Assembly (NCBI RefSeq): GCF_018294505.1
Contig: NC_057814.1
Coordinates: 295,186,059-295,250,058, forward strand
Direction of reading: 5' to 3'
Length of the DNA: 64,000 bases
Source: Triticum aestivum
Lineage: Eukaryota; Streptophyta; Magnoliopsida; Poales; Poaceae
Part shown: piece after piece, positions 18,904 to 32,330 of the stretch
Layout: each line of letters starts with the position of its first letter
Numbering within the stretch: the stretch's first letter is position 1
Position numbers and translations under genes: made by a program
The notes under the pieces: model-generated
Database searches by the model: none
Told to the model about the DNA's origin: nothing
Seen by the model: only the letters and a program-made list of their open reading frames with translations

Positions 18904-21900
18904 TGTAAAGCCTAGATAATTAAGCTACAATAATCCTCTGCTAATGAGGCCATGCCACCACAATTTCTATTGTTAAACTCGCGTTGATTCGAAACCGGTT
19001 CAAATTCAAATTTAAATTTGAAGCCAAAAAATAAAAGTCTTCAGACTGTAAAACTAAAATGTTCATAATTTTGCAGATAATCCCTAAGTAATTATGTTAG
19101 GAAAAATAACATCATGAAAGCTCCCAAAATGTCCCTAGGAATTAGAATGGTGGAACAACAACCATTTATTAGACCTTTTTCAATTTCTAAAAGTATTTAA
19201 ACTTTTCCAAGTTCCCTGAAACTTTTTGTGCAACACCAACATATTGTGCATGATTTATTTGACAAGTTTCATACATAACAAAATTTGTTTGGTGGGCCAA
19301 CTAAATACAAGTGGAGTAGAAATAAAAAGACAGAAATAGAAAAGAAAAGGAGCAAGAAAGTACTGTGCACTTGGGCTCTATGGCTACACGGAGGCCGAGC
19401 CCAACTCCCCCATCTTATCTCCTCCCCCCTGTTCACCCATGGCACCGTGGCTGTTGCCCGCGCGTCCATGGCCGGATCGGCCACATGCCGGCTATCCCGA
19501 CCCTCCCGGCGCCCACTTGAGGCCGCACCCCCCTCTTGGTCAAACCCTAGACCCCGTGCTCTTTCCCCTCGCACCGCTTTTTACCTTGCAATCCTTCGCC
19601 GAACCTGCGTCGCCCTGGGCTCCCTCATCGCCGCGGCCATCGCCGTCCACTCCGGCTGAGCTTGCGCCAGGAACTCCTCCTACCTCCCCTGCACCGCTTT
19701 CGTGGAGCAGCCCGACCCAAAGAGGCCCACATCAACCGAATCGAGAGCTTCCTCCCGTCGGCCACCACGCACCATCACCAACGAATTCATCGTCACTGCT
19801 GCTACTAAGCCTTTTGCTGAGCCGCCTTATGCTCCTCGGCGAGCAACGCCCGCTTCTCCTCTGCCCCCCTTCGTTTGCTACCCGAGAATAATCTCGCCGT
19901 CGCTCCGCGAGCTCACCACTGTCAGTAGCATCGTCGTCGTAGCCATGGCACGCATAGCTCGCGGCCGAGCCGCGCATCGCACTCCTGGAACCCGCCGGAG
20001 GCCAGCAAGACCTCCAGCTCCCGCTGCCGTGTGCCGTAGCCCTTTCCCGGCGAGCATCCGCAGCAACCATCACCCGGTTACTGTGCCACGCCGCCGCACC
20101 TGCGCTCCCGCTCCATCCTGCGGCCCCCTCCGGCTCCGGCCGCTCCCCTCGCCCGCTCCGCGTACCCACAACTGCTGTCCCGCCACCACCAGCCGCGGGC
20201 GCTTACCGTCGCCGCCCACGCGCGCGCTCGCAAGCCCTGTGCCATGCCCTTGCCTCGCCCCTGCGTGCTCGCGCGTGCGCGCACACAGCCGCTGCTGTGC
20301 TGCTGCTCCCCACAGCCCCCCGCCGCCGCAACTCCTTCCAGGCGCCGCCTCACACCCCTCCCCGCTCCCGCTGCCTAGCGCCCCTGCGGCCCCTGCCTCC
20401 TGTCCTCGGCCACCTCTGGCTGCCAGTGGCTGCCGCCGCTGTTGGCGCCACTAGGGGCACCGGCCGGCCTCGCCCCCCTGCGTGCTGGGCGCCTAGGTGC
20501 GCCCCGCGCAAGCGCCCGTAGCCCGCTAAGGCCATAGGGCCTTTGACAGCTGGGGCCCCTCCCTTGTTTTGTTAAAATAAAAAAGGGTTTTAAAAATAAA
20601 ATAATTAATAAAAATAATTAATCAGTTAACTTAATTAACTAGGGTTCATTAGCCTAATTGCTGGAATAGTTGAAATTGAATTAATTAACTAGACCTAGTC
20701 TATGACACGGGGCCCCACCCCCTGTTGACCAGTCAAACTTGGACTGGTCAACTGGGACCCCCTGGACCCACTTGTCATCCTCTATGTACACTGTTGTGTA
20801 CACAAAGCTGGGTGCACCTAGCATTTACTAATTATTTTCGAATTAATAATAATTTCAGAATATTGCCAAAACTTTAGAAATTCGTAGAAAATAAACCGTA
20901 ACTCAGATGAAAAAGATTTATACATGAAAGTTGCTCAGAAAGACGAAACAAATCTGAATACGCCCCCATTCGTCTGTCACGCGTCCCTAGCATAGCGAAC
21001 ATGCAACCGTCCCCTCTCTTTCATCTGTCCAAAAAATGCCAAACTTGGGGAAAACTTTCCCGGATGTTTTCCCCCTTCGCCTGTATCGTGTAACACTATG
21101 TTAGAACACCCCCTAGCACCGCATATCGTCATGTCATGCTTAGTAATGCATCTGTGTGCTCTCTATTTACTGTTTCTTCTCCCTCTTCTTCTCCAGTAGA
21201 CCCCGAGACCGCTGTTGATGCCCCTGTGATCGACGATGTTGACGATGACCCTCCTTTCGTCTCAGCTGAGCTCCTAGGCAAGCCCCCCTTTGATCATCCC
21301 AATATGGCCCATTCCATTCTCTCATGCTTGCATTAGATTTTGCTACATAGCCTGCTTTTGTACCTTACCTGCTTTTCCTAAACTGCTTAGTATAGGTTGG
21401 TTAGTGATCCATCAGTGACCCCCACCTTGTCCTTGTTGCCCCTGCTTCATCATCGATGGCTCGATCAACGTGATCGACGACCAGAGCTCGACACCTCACA
21501 TCACATCACACCCCTTTTGTTGCTCGACTCTACAGAGCTACTATCGATTGCCGAGGGTGATACCTCGTAATGCACTCCTGATGAAAATTCTATAGTGTAG
21601 CTATTCGGTCGTGGTCAACGAGGGTGATTCCTCCTTCACCATTCCCGATACGGCTCTGTCGTGCAACACCTCAAGTGTGAACCTCAAGGGTGATTCCTCC
21701 TACGTTCACCCTGATGATTACATCGAGTGCAATCCACCGAGGGTGATTCCTCGGGGTTTCCCCCTTGATGTTTGGACACACGGTTACCTTGACTTTACTT
21801 GAGACCTTTGTGAAAGTCAGGCGGGCCCAGAGAGCACCCGCAAGATGTTATGGTGGCGGCTGGCTGTTTAGCAGTATCACCCAGGAGGGGGTGGTAGCTA

Positions 21901-22141
21901 CGGACTTGTCCCGACATCCGTCACTTCATTTAATAATGCACTAACAGGTTTGGGTATTTTTTCTGAGTTGGCCACTGGCCTTTACGCACTAACCACCACG
22001 CGGGAATAGTTATGGGCCCCGGCCTCGTAGTATCAGCCGAAGCTTTGTCAGACGTCCAGTTCAGCATTGCGGCACGGCTGGGCTGGCACCCCAAAGGTGG
22101 TGCCTAGGTCCGCCCTATATGCAATGACACGGAGTGCAACA
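18904..22141 (+). mobile_element. Long non-coding LTR (Sukkula-like), first segment, 3238 bp
   Basis: The segment starts TGTAAAGCCTAGATAATTAAG inside the Sirevirus-like LTR. It is interrupted at 22142 by an Angela-group element and resumes at 48685. It contains an A-rich tract near 19319-19355, then a C-rich, GC-rich block (19380-20530) with low-complexity Pro/Arg frames, then AT-rich DNA (20570-20690), then a run of GGGTGATTCCTC motifs (21556-21760). No protein domain is visible. Length and composition fit the about 4-5 kb LTRs of Sukkula-type large retrotransposon derivatives; this is an inference. Confidence 0.6.
21556..21760 (+). repeat. Four spaced GAGGGTGATTCCTC-type motifs
   Basis: Copies lie near 21554 (GAGGGTGATACCTC), 21620 (GAGGGTGATTCCTC), 21687 (AAGGGTGATTCCTC) and 21740 (GAGGGTGATTCCTC). 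GAGG and CCTC can pair around six bases. Spacing is about 50-67 bp. Confidence 0.8.
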
Positions 22142-23893
22142 TGAAGGAAATATGCCCTAAAGGCAATAATAAAGTTGTTATTTATATTTCCTTATATCAT
22201 GATAAACGTTTATTATTCATGCTAGAATTGTACTAACCAGAAACTTAGTACATGTGTGAATACATAGACAAAACAGAGTGTCCCTAGTATGCCTCTACTT
22301 GACTAGCTCGTTAATCAAAGATGGTTAAGTTTCCTAACCATAGACATGTGTTGTCATTTGATTAATAGGATCACTTCATTTGAGAATGATGTGATGGACA
22401 AGACCCATCCGTTAGCTTACCATAATGGTCGTTAAGTTTTATTGCTATTGCTTTCTTCATGACCTATACATATTCCTCTGACTATGAGATTATGCAACTC
22501 CCGAATACCGGAGGAACACTTTGTGTGCTATCAAACGTCACAACATAACTCGGTCATTATAACGATGCTCTACAGGTGTCTCCGAAGGTCTTTGTTGAGT
22601 TGGCATATATCAAGATTAGGACTTGTCACTCCATGTATCGAGAGGTACCTCTGGGCCCTCTTGGTAACGCACATCACTATAAGCCTTGCAAGTAATGTGA
22701 CTAATGAGTTAGTTACGGGATGATGCATTACGGAACGAGTAAATAGACTTGCCGGTAACAAGATTGAACTAGGTATGATGATACCGGCGATCGATTCTCG
22801 GGCAAGTAACATACCGATGACAAAGGGAATAACGTATGTTTTTATGCGGTTTGACCGGTAAAGATCTTCATAGAATATGTAGGAGCCAATATGAGCATCC
22901 ATATTCCGCTATTGGTTATTGACCGGAGATGTGTCTCGGGGATGTCTACATAGTTCTCGAACCCGTTGGGTCCGCACGCTTAGCGTTCAATGACGATTTG
23001 TATTATGAGTTATGTGTTTTGGTGACCGAAGTTTGTTTGGAGTCCTGAATGAGATCACGGACATGACAAGGAGTCTCGAAATGGTCGAGAGGTAAAGATT
23101 GATATATTGGAAGGTTTTATACGGACACCGGAATGGTTCCGATAAGGTTCGGGGATTTTTCGGAGTACCGGGAGGCTACCGGAACCCCCCGGGAAAGTTA
23201 ATGGGCCTATTGGGCCATAGTGGAGAGAGGGAGGCTTCCACAGGAGGTGGCGCGCGCCCCCAAGCCCAATCCGAATTGGACAAGGGGTGGGGGGCACGTC
23301 CCCCCTTTCCTTCTCCCTCTCCCCCCTTTCCCCTTTCCCCTCTCCGCTGGAAGGAGGGGGGGGGGCGAATCCTACTTGGACTGGGGGTCCAAGTAGGACT
23401 CCCCCCTTTGGTGCGCCCCCCTTGGGCCGGCCACCTCCTCCTCCCTTCTTTTATATACGTGGGCAGGGGGCACCCCAAAGGCACAACAGTTGTTTCTTAG
23501 CCGTGTGCGGTGCCCCCCTCCACAGTTTACTCCTCCGGTCATAGCCTCGTAGTGCTTAGGCGAAGCCCTGCGCGGATCACATCACCATCACCGTCATCAC
23601 GCCGTCGTGCTGATGGAACTCTCTCTCTCTCTTGACCCTCTACTGGATCAAGAGTTCGAGGGATGTCATCGAGTTGAACGTTTGCTGAACACGGAGGTGT
23701 CGTATGTTCGGTACTTGGATTGGTTGGATCGCGAAGAAGCTTGACTACATCAACCACGTTAACCTAACGCTTCCGCTTTCGGTCTACGATGGTATGTGGA
23801 CACACTCTCCCCGTCTCGTTGCTATGCATCTCCTAGATAGATCTTGCGTGATCGTAGGAATTTTTTTGAAATTGCATGCTACGTCCCCCTACA
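22142..23893 (+). mobile_element. Angela-1 5' LTR (1752 bp)
   Basis: Starts TGAAGGAAATATGCCC and ends ACGTCCCCCTACA. TATA-like TTTATATACG lies near 23450-23459, followed by the transcribed R/U5 part. Short open frames inside (for example 22484-22723) recur in the 3' LTR at 29480-29719 only because the LTR is duplicated. Confidence 0.9.
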
Positions 23894-23913
23894 GTGGCAT
23901 CCGAGCCAGTTCT
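23894..23913 (+). other. Angela-1 primer-binding site
   Basis: GTGGCATCCGAGCC directly follows the LTR. It resembles a degenerate initiator-Met tRNA complement (TGGTATCAGAGCC), as used by this group. Confidence 0.6.
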
Positions 23914-25125
23914 ATGCGTAGATGATATGCACGAGTAGAACACAAAGAGTTGTGGGCGATAATAGTCATACTGCTTACCACCAACGTCTTACTTTGATTC
24001 GACAGTATTGTTGGATGAAGCGGCCCACACCGACATTACATTACTGCGTTCATGAGACTGGTTCTACCAACGTGCTTCCCACACAGGTGGCTGGCGGGTG
24101 TCTATTTCTCCAACTTTAGTTGAATCGAGTTTGACTATGGCCGGTCCTTGTTAAAGGTTAAAACAGCACAGTTGACGAAAAATCGTTTTGGTTTTGATGC
24201 GTAGGTAAGAACGGTTCTTGCTAGAAGCCTGTAGCAGCCATGTAAAACTTGCAATGAAAAAGTAGAGGACGTTTAACTTGTTTTTGCAGGGCATGTTGTG
24301 ATGTGATATGGTCAAGACGTGATGAGATATAAATTGTTGTATGAGATGATCATGTTTTGTAGAAGTTATCGGCAACTGGAAGGAGCCTTATGGTTGTCGC
24401 TTTATTGTATGAAATGCAATCACCATGTAATTGCTTTACTTTATCACTAAGCGGTAGTGATAGTCGTAGAAGCAATAGTTGGCGAGACGACAACGATGCT
24501 ACGATGGAGATCAAGGTGTCAAGCCGGTGACGATGGAGATCATGACGGTGCTTTGGAGATGGAGATCAAAGGCACAAGATGATGATGGCCATATCATGTC
24601 ACATATTTTGATTGCATGTGATGTTTATCCTTTATGCATCTTATTTTGCTTAGTACGGCGGTAGCATTATAAGATGATCCCTTACTAAATTTCAAGGTAT
24701 AAGTGTTCTTGTAGAGTATGCACCGTTGCTACAGTTCGTCGTGCCGAGACACCACATGATGATCGGGTGTGATAAGCTCTACGTTCACATACAACGGGTG
24801 CAAGCCAGTTTTGCACGTGCAGAATACTCGGGTTAAACTTGACGAGCCTAGCATATGTAGATATGGCCTCGGAACATTGAGACCGAAAGGTCGAACGTGA
24901 ATCATATAGTAGGTATGATCAACATAAAGATGTTCGTCATTGAAAACTACTCCATCTCACGTGATGATCGGACATGGTTTAGGTGATATTGATCACGTGA
25001 TCATTTATATGACTAGAGGGATGTCTATCTAAGTGGGAGTTCTTAAGTAATATGATTAACTGAACTTTAATTTATCATGAACTTAGTACCTGATAGTTTT
25101 TGCATGTCTATGTTGTTGTAGATCA
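23914..25125 (+). other. Angela-1 untranslated leader
   Basis: About 1.2 kb without a convincing ORF lies between PBS and gag. It is AT-rich and homologous in layout to the leader at 51576-52852. It presumably holds dimerisation and packaging signals, which cannot be located by eye. Confidence 0.6.
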
Positions 25126-25935
25126 ATGGCCCGTGCTACCATTCCCTTGAATTTTAACGCGTTCCTAGAGAAAGCTAAGTTGAAAGATGATGGTAGCAAC
25201 TACACGGACTGGGTCCGTAACTTTAGGATTATCCTCATTGCTGCACAGAAGAATTACGTCCTGGAAGGACCGCTAGGTGCAATACCCGCTGCACGAGCAA
25301 CTCCGGACGTTTTGAACGTCTGGCAGAGCAAAGCTGATGACTACTCGATAGTTCAGTGTGCCATGCTTTACGGCTTAGAATCGGGACTTCAAAGACGTTT
25401 TGAACGTCATGGAGCATATGAGATGTTCCAGGAGTTGAAGTTAATATTTCAAGCAAAAGCCCAAGTTGAGAGATATGAAGTCTCCAACAAGTTCTATAGC
25501 TACAAAATGGAGGAGAATAGTTCTGTCAGTGAATACATACTCAGAATGTCTGGGTACCATAACCACTTAACTCAGCTGGGAGTTAATCTTCCTGATGATA
25601 GTGTCATTGACAGAGTTCTTCAATCACTACCACCAAACTATAAAGGCTTCGTGATGAACTATAATATGCAAGGGATGGAAAAGACAATTTCCGAGCTCTT
25701 CGCGATGCTAAAGGCTGCGGAGGTAGAAATCAAGAAGGAGCATCAAGTGTTGATGGTTAACAAGACCACTAGTTTCAAGAAAAAGGGCAAAGGGAAGAAG
25801 GGAAACTTCAAGAAGAACAGTAAGCAAGTTGCTGCTCAAGGGAAGATACCCAAGTCTGGACCTAAGCCTGAGACTAAGTGCTTCTACTGCAAAGGGACTG
25901 GTCACTGGAAGCGGAGCTGCCCAAGTATTTGACGG
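25126..25935 (+). pseudogene. Angela-1 gag
   Basis: The ATG at 25126 opens MARATIPLNFNAFLEKAKLK, followed by DDGSNYTDWVRNFRIIL. The gag core continues through VSEYILRMSGYHNHLTQLGV and LQSLPPNYKGFVMNYNMQG. A Lys-rich stretch precedes a CCHC zinc knuckle (CFYCKGTGHWKRSC) near residue 255. The frame breaks right after the knuckle, at about 25911-25914, where one C is missing relative to the Angela-2 copy, and ends in a spurious TGA. In intact elements gag is continuous with pol and forms the virus-like particle. Confidence 0.85.
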
Positions 25936-28900
25936 ATAACAAGGATGGCAAAGTGAAAGGTATATTTGATATATATGTTATTGATGTGTACCTTACTAAT
26001 GCTCGTAGTAGCGCCTGGGTATTTGATACTGGTTCTGTTGCTCATATTTGCAACTCGAAACAGGGGCTACAGATTAAATGAAGATTGGCTAAGGACGAGG
26101 TGACGATGCGCGTGGGAAATGGTTCCAAAGTCGATGTGATCGCCGTCGGCACGCTACCTCTACATCTACCTTCGGGATTAGTTTTAGACCTGAATAATTG
26201 TTATTTGGTACCGGCGTTGAGCATGAACATTTTATCTGGATCTTGTTTGATGCGAGACGGTTATTCATTTAAATCAGAGAATAATGGTTGTTCTATTTAT
26301 ATGAGTAATATCTTTTATGGTCATGCACCCTTGATGAGTGGTCTATTTTTGTTGAATCTCGATTGTAGTGATACACATATTCATAATATTGAAGCCAAAA
26401 GATGCAATGTTAATAATGATAGTGCAACTTATTTGTGGCACTGCTGTTTAGGTCATATTGGTGTAAAGCGCATGAAGAAACTCCATGCTGATGGGCTTTT
26501 GGAATCACTTGATTATGAATCACTTGATGCTTGCGATCCATGCCTCATGGGCAAGATGACTAAGACTCCGTTATCCAGAACAATGGAGCGAGCAACGGAC
26601 TTATTGGAAATAATACATACTGATGTATGCAGTCCGATGAGTGTTGAGGCTCGCGGCGGGTATCGTTATTTTCTGACTTTCACAGATGATTTGAGCAGAT
26701 ATGGGTATATCTACTTAATGAAACATAAGTCTGAAACATTTGAAAAGTTCAAAGAATTTCAGAGTGAAGTAGAAAATCATCGTAACAAGAAAATAAAGTT
26801 TCTGCAATCTGATCATGGAGGTGAATATTTGAGTTATGAGTTTGGTGTTCATTTGAAATAATGTGGAATAGTTTCGCAAGTCACGCCACCTGGAACACCA
26901 CAGCGTAATGGTGTGTCCGAATGTCGTAACCGTACTTTATTAGATATGGTGCGATCTATGATGTCTCTTACCGATTTACCACTATCATTTTGGGGTTATG
27001 CTTTAGAGACGGCTGCATCCATGTTAAATAGGGCACCATCTAAATCCGTTGAGACGACACCATATGAACTATGGTTTGGCAAGAAACCTAAGCTGTCGTT
27101 TCTTAAAGTTTGGGGCTGTAATGCTTATGTGAAAAAGCTTCAACCTGATAATCTCGAATCCAAATCGGAGAAATGTGTCTTCATAGGATACCCACAGGAA
27201 ATTGTTGGGTACACCTTCTATCACAGATCCGAAGGCAAGATATTCGTTGCTAAGAATGGATCCTTTCTAGAGAAGGAGTTTCTCTCGAAAGAAGTGAGTG
27301 GGAGGAAAGTAGAACTTGATGAGGTAATTGTACCTTCTCCCGAATTGGAAAGTAGTTCATCACAGAAATCAGTTCCAGTGATTCCTACACCAATTAGTGA
27401 GGAAGCTAATGATGATGATCATGAAACTTCAGATCAAGTTACTACCGAACCTTGTAGGTTAACCAGAGTACGGTCCGCACCAGAGTGGTATGGTAATCCT
27501 GTTCTGGAGGTCATGTTACTTGACCATGACGAACCTACGAACTATGAGGAAGGGATGATGAGCCCAGAATCCACGAAATGGCATGAGGCCATGAAATCTG
27601 AGATGGGATCCATGTATGAGAACAAAGTGTGGACTTTGGTTGACTTGCCCGATGATCGGCAAGCCATAGAGAATAAATGAATCTTCAAGAAGAAGACTGA
27701 CGCTGACAGTAATGTTACTGTCTACAAAGCTAGACTTGTTGCGAAAGGTTTTCGACAAGTTCAAGGAGTTGACTACGATGAGACCTTCTCACCCATAGTG
27801 ATGCTTAAGTCTGTCTGAATCATGTTAGCAATTGCCGCATTTTATGATTATGAAATTTGGCAAATGGATGTCAAAACTGCATTCCTTAATGGATATCTTA
27901 AAGAAGAGTTGTATATGATGCAACCAGAAGGTTTTGTTGATTCTAAAGGCGCTAACAAAGTGTGCAAGCTCCAGCGATCCATTTATGGACTGGTGCAAGC
28001 ATCTCGGAGTTGGAATATACGCTTTGATAGTATGATCAAAGCATATGGTTTTATACAGACTTTTGGAGAAGCCTATATTTACAAGAAAGTGAGTGGGAGC
28101 TTTGTAGAATTTCTAATATTATATGTGGATGACATATTGCTGACTGGAAATGATATAGAATTTCTGGATAGCATAAAAGGATACTTGAATAAGAATTTTT
28201 CAATGAAAGACCTCGGTGAAGCTGCTTATATATTGGGCATCAAGATCTATAGAGATAGATCAAGACGCTTAATTGGACTTTCACAAAGCACATACCTTGA
28301 TAAAGTTTTGAAGAAGTTCAAAATGGATCAGTCAAAGAAAGGGTTCTTGCTTGTGTTACAAGGTGTGAAGTTGAGTTAGACTCAATGCTCGACCACTGCA
28401 GAAGATAGAGAGAAAATGAAGGTCATTCCCTATGCCTCAGCCATAGGTTCTATCATGTATGCAATGCTGTGTACCAGACCTGATGTCTGCCTTGCTATAA
28501 GTTTAGCAGGGAGGTACCAAAGTAATCCAGGAGTGGATCACTGGACAGCGGTTAAGAACATCCTGAAATACCTGAAAAGGAGTAAGGATGTGTTTCTCGT
28601 TTATGAGGTGACAAAGAGCTTGTCGTAAATGGTTACATCGATGCAAGCTTTGACACTGATCCGAATGACTCTAAGTCGCAAACCAGATACGTATTTATAT
28701 TGAATGGTGGAGTTGTTAGTTGGTGCAGTTCCAGGTAGAGCGTCGTGGCAGGATTTACATGTGAAGCGGAGTACATAGCTGCTTCGGAAGAAGCAAATGA
28801 AGGAGTCTGGATGAAGGAGTTCGTATCCGATCTAGGTGTAATACATAGTGCATCGGGTCCAATGAAAATATTTTGTGACAATACTTGAGCAATTGCCTTG

Positions 28901-29100
28901 GCGAAGGAATCCAGATTTCACAAAAGAAGCAAACACATCAAGATACGCTTCAATTCCATCCACGATCAAGTCAAGGAGGGAGACATAGAGATTTGCAAAA
29001 TACATACGGATATGAATGTTGCATACCCATTGACTCAGCCTCTTCCACGAGCAAAACATGATTAGCACCAAGACTCCATGGGTGTTAGAATCATTACTAT
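25936..29100 (+). pseudogene. Angela-1 pol (protease, integrase, RT, RNase H), multiply stopped
   Basis: All pol domains are present in Copia order but in pieces. Protease has WVFDTGSVAHICN (26017). The HHCC and integrase core run 26430-26930 with IHTDVCSP and FLQSDHGGEY. RT has [13 protein letters not shown] (27855) and [12 protein letters not shown] (28119). RNase H has CEAEYIAASEEA (28760) and the NVAYPLTQPL end (29015). In-frame stops lie at 26079, 26859, 27678, 27816, 28377 and 28886. Comparison with Angela-2 shows that three of these (26079, 27678, 27816) are CGN or TGG codons turned to TGA, as expected from C-to-T decay of methylated DNA. The D of the HGGEY-side motif and YVDD are still readable. 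The element cannot move by itself. Confidence 0.85.
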
Positions 29101-29121
29101 GTAATCTAGATTATTGACTCT

Positions 29122-29137
29122 AGTCCAAGTGGGACAC
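29122..29137 (+). other. Angela-1 polypurine tract
   Basis: AGTCCAAGTGGGACAC precedes the 3' LTR start at 29138. It aligns with AGTGCAAGTGGGAGAC at 56835-56850. Confidence 0.7.
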
Positions 29138-30381
29138 TGAAGGAAATATGCCCTTGAGGCAATAATAAAGTTGTTATTTATATTTCCTTATATCATGATA
29201 AACGTTTATTATTCATGCTAGAATTGTATTAACCGGAAAGTTAGTACATGTGTGACTACATAGACAAAACAGAGTGTCCCTAGTATGCCTCTACTTGACT
29301 AGCTCGTTAATCAAAGATGGTTAAGTTTCCTAACCATAGACATGTGTTGTCATTTGATTAACGGGATCACATCATTAGAGAATGATGTGATGGACAAGAC
29401 CCATCCGTTAGCTTAGCTTTATGATCGTTTAGTTTTATTGCTATTGCTTTCTTCATGACTTATACATATTCCTCTGACTATGAGATTATGCAACTCCCGA
29501 ATACCGGAGGAACACTTTGTGTGCTATCAAACGTCACAACGTAACTCGGTCATTATAAAGATGCTCTACAGGTGTCTCCGAAGGTCTTTGTTGAGTTGGC
29601 ATATATCAAGATTAGGACTTGTCACTCCATGTATCGAGAGGTACCTCTGGGCCCTCTTGGTAACGCACATCACTATAAGCCTTGCAAGTAATGTGACTAA
29701 TGAGTTAGTTACTGGATGATGCATTACGTAACGAGTAAATAGACTTGCCGGTAACAAGATTGAACTAGGTATGATGATACCGGCGATCGATTCTCGGGCA
29801 AGTAACATACCGATGACAAAGGGAATAACGTATGTTGTTATGCGGTTTGACCAATAAAGATCTTCGTAGAATATGTAGGAGCCAATATGAGCATCCAGGT
29901 TCTGCAATTGGTTATTGACCGGAGATGTGTCTCGGTCATGTCTACATAGTTCTCGAACCGCAGGGTCCGCACGCTTAACGTTCAATGACGATTTATACTA
30001 TGAGTTATGTGTTTTGGTGACCGAAGTTTGTTTGGAGTCGCGGATGAGATCACGGACATGACGAGGAGTCTCGAAAAGGTCGAGAGGTAAAGATTGATAT
30101 ATTGGAAGGCTATATACGGACACCGGAATGGTTCCGATAAGGTTGGGGAATTTTTCAAAGTACCGGGAGGATACCGGAACCCCCCGGGAAAGTTAATGGG
30201 CCTATTGGGCCATAGTGCAGAGAGGGAGGCTGCCACAGGAGGTGGCGCATGCCCCCCCAAGCCCAATCCGAATTGGACAAGGGGTGGGGGCGCGGCCCCC
30301 CCTTTCCTTCTCCCTCTCCCCCCTTTCCCCTTTCCCATCTCCGTTGGAAGGAAGGAGGGGGGGGGGGAGAATCCTAGTTGG
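29138..30381 (+). mobile_element. Angela-1 3' LTR, part 1 (interrupted)
   Basis: Starts TGAAGGAAATATGCCC and follows the 5' LTR closely to GAATCCTAGTTGG, where the LARD inserts. The remainder is at 48178-48684; together they make 1751 bp. Confidence 0.9.
30377..30381 (+). repeat. Target-site duplication gttgg (left) of the LARD
   Basis: gttgg before 30382 equals gttgg at 48173-48177. Removing 30382-48177 restores the Angela LTR sequence found at 23375-23395. Confidence 0.9.
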
Positions 30382-30922
30382 TGTAACGCCCACGATGCGG
30401 CTATATCTCCCACGTGTCGAGGCATGACTTAGAGGCATAATCGCATTGTGGTTTTGTCGCAAGAAGGGTCATCTTCACACAATCCCATGTAATGAACAAG
30501 AATGGGATAATGAGAGTTGGCTTACAATCGCCACTTCACACAATACATAAATATAAATCATACATCATCCAAAATCCACACATAGACCGACTACGGTCAA
30601 ATCCAAATGAAAATAAGATAACCCCAAATGCTAGACCCCCGATCATCCCAACTGGGCTCCACTACTGATCATCAGGAAAAGACACATAGTAACGATCACG
30701 TTCCTCATCGAACTCCCACTTGAGCTCGCTTGCGTCATCTGCACTGGCATCGTCGGCACCTGTAACTGTTTTGGTAGAATCTGTAAGTCACGAGGACTCA
30801 GCAATCTCACACCCGCGAGATCAAGACTAATTAAGCTTATAGGAAAGGATGGTGTAATGAGGTGGAGCTGCAGCAGGCACTAAGCATATATGGTGGCTAA
30901 CATACGCAAATGAGGGCAAGAA
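30382..30922 (-). mobile_element. LARD LTR piece L0 (first 541 bp on the plus strand)
   Basis: This matches 32331-32870 and 39938-40480 with few changes. It ends near 30915-30924, where sequence jumps into internal-domain DNA equivalent to 38529. A short shared GAGAA/GAAAG at the junction suggests a deletion at microhomology. Confidence 0.85.
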
Positions 30923-32330
30923 AGAAAGCATTTGAAACGAGGAAAGGAATGTGATCAACACTGAAGGCTTGAATTGAATCGACCAGAGAAGAAAATGAAA
31001 ACGAAGAATGATGAACTTGAAGCTTCGTGAGCATCTCCATGAGAAATCACCGATGAAGAACATGGAGGAAAAGAATGAAGGGACTTCACATCTATAAGAT
31101 GGATACTTGATTAAGAAATCTGAGTCCTTGAAGAAAGAGGGTGGGAGGGCGGGAAAACAAAGGCAACTTGGGGCAGATGGAATAAACACCGTTGCAAAGA
31201 ACTGAGAATTTATCTCGTGAATGTTGAAATGATCGGATCCACTTGAAAAAGAGCACGTCGGTTGGAAAAGAATTTGCACTACAATCTCGATGATCAAGAA
31301 GGATTGGTATTCACATAGAAGTATGAGAACACCGCTTGAAAAAAGGTATGGAATCGACACTTGACACCGAAGCAACTCGAATACCACAAATTAAAACAAA
31401 ACAAAGGATTGGCTCGCAGAATAAGCCGGAACAAACATATGATAGAGATTTCGTCCGAAGTTTTCGTGGTGGGGCCCACACGGGCTCGATCGTACAACAC
31501 CATCATGTACAAGGCAGTGCACATGACATACGAAGCGTCCCCGAGCCGGCATAGCCAAGGACTCTTTAAGACACTACGAGACCACTGTAAAACCAACCGT
31601 GGAAAGGCGGACCACTAGACGTCGAACCCCAATCTCATATCATGCGTCTGTCGGAAAGATATCCTAGGAGCTACTTGAATTCCCACTTATAAACTCCCGA
31701 AACTTTCTGGTTATGCAATCTGGTGTTGGGGATACAGGGGACACAAAATATATCACCCAAACTAGCAATCCCTAGATCCAGCTGTATCCATCCGTCAACA
31801 CATAACCAAGAAACCTTCGGAAATCGTGTACCTCAACCTTCGAAAAGCATCCGTTATACGAGTTATGGCAATACTCCTGAACTCCCGCTCCAGTACTGGG
31901 TGGCGTCGAGGTGATCTCACCAACAACTGCATAAAAGAGATTTCGATGTCGGCGAAACTCAGGTATTCCAGAACTGCAACGATAAAATTGTGACAACAAC
32001 ACCTCGGAGCTCAACTCCCCAGGACACTGCCACAACCCCTAAATGTCAGGAGGCACCAAGAACAATGTTCTCGTCACAAAACCATCGTAACGATTCTAAG
32101 ATACCCGCGTGATCCTAAATTTTTTTTAGTGAAATTTGAGGAGAGAAGAGTCAAAACTTCTATGTCAGGAGACCTCACCAGAGCGACGAAGGGACTGAGG
32201 AGTAAAAAGAATCCTACTCTCTGATATATATAATCCTAAGACTCAAAACATTTTTGTTCTAGACTCAACAACGCCAGCAATTCGATCAAGCAGGGGGCTC
32301 CTAAATCGGGGATGGCTCTGATTACCAACT
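30923..32330 (-). mobile_element. LARD internal-domain piece I0
   Basis: Nearly identical to 38529-39937, the PBS-side 1.4 kb of the internal domain. Open frames are short and do not resemble known proteins. It ends with the PBS-like sequence next to the LTR at 32331. Confidence 0.8.

Noticed and set aside
19702..20454. 250-aa plus-strand open frame in the long LTR
   Set aside because: Low-complexity Pro/Arg/Ser/Ala composition from a C-rich block, several equally open frames nearby, no domain, inside a non-coding LTR.
22484..22723. 79-aa ORF conserved at 29480-29719 as a possible small gene
   Set aside because: Conservation is explained by its place inside the duplicated Angela LTRs.
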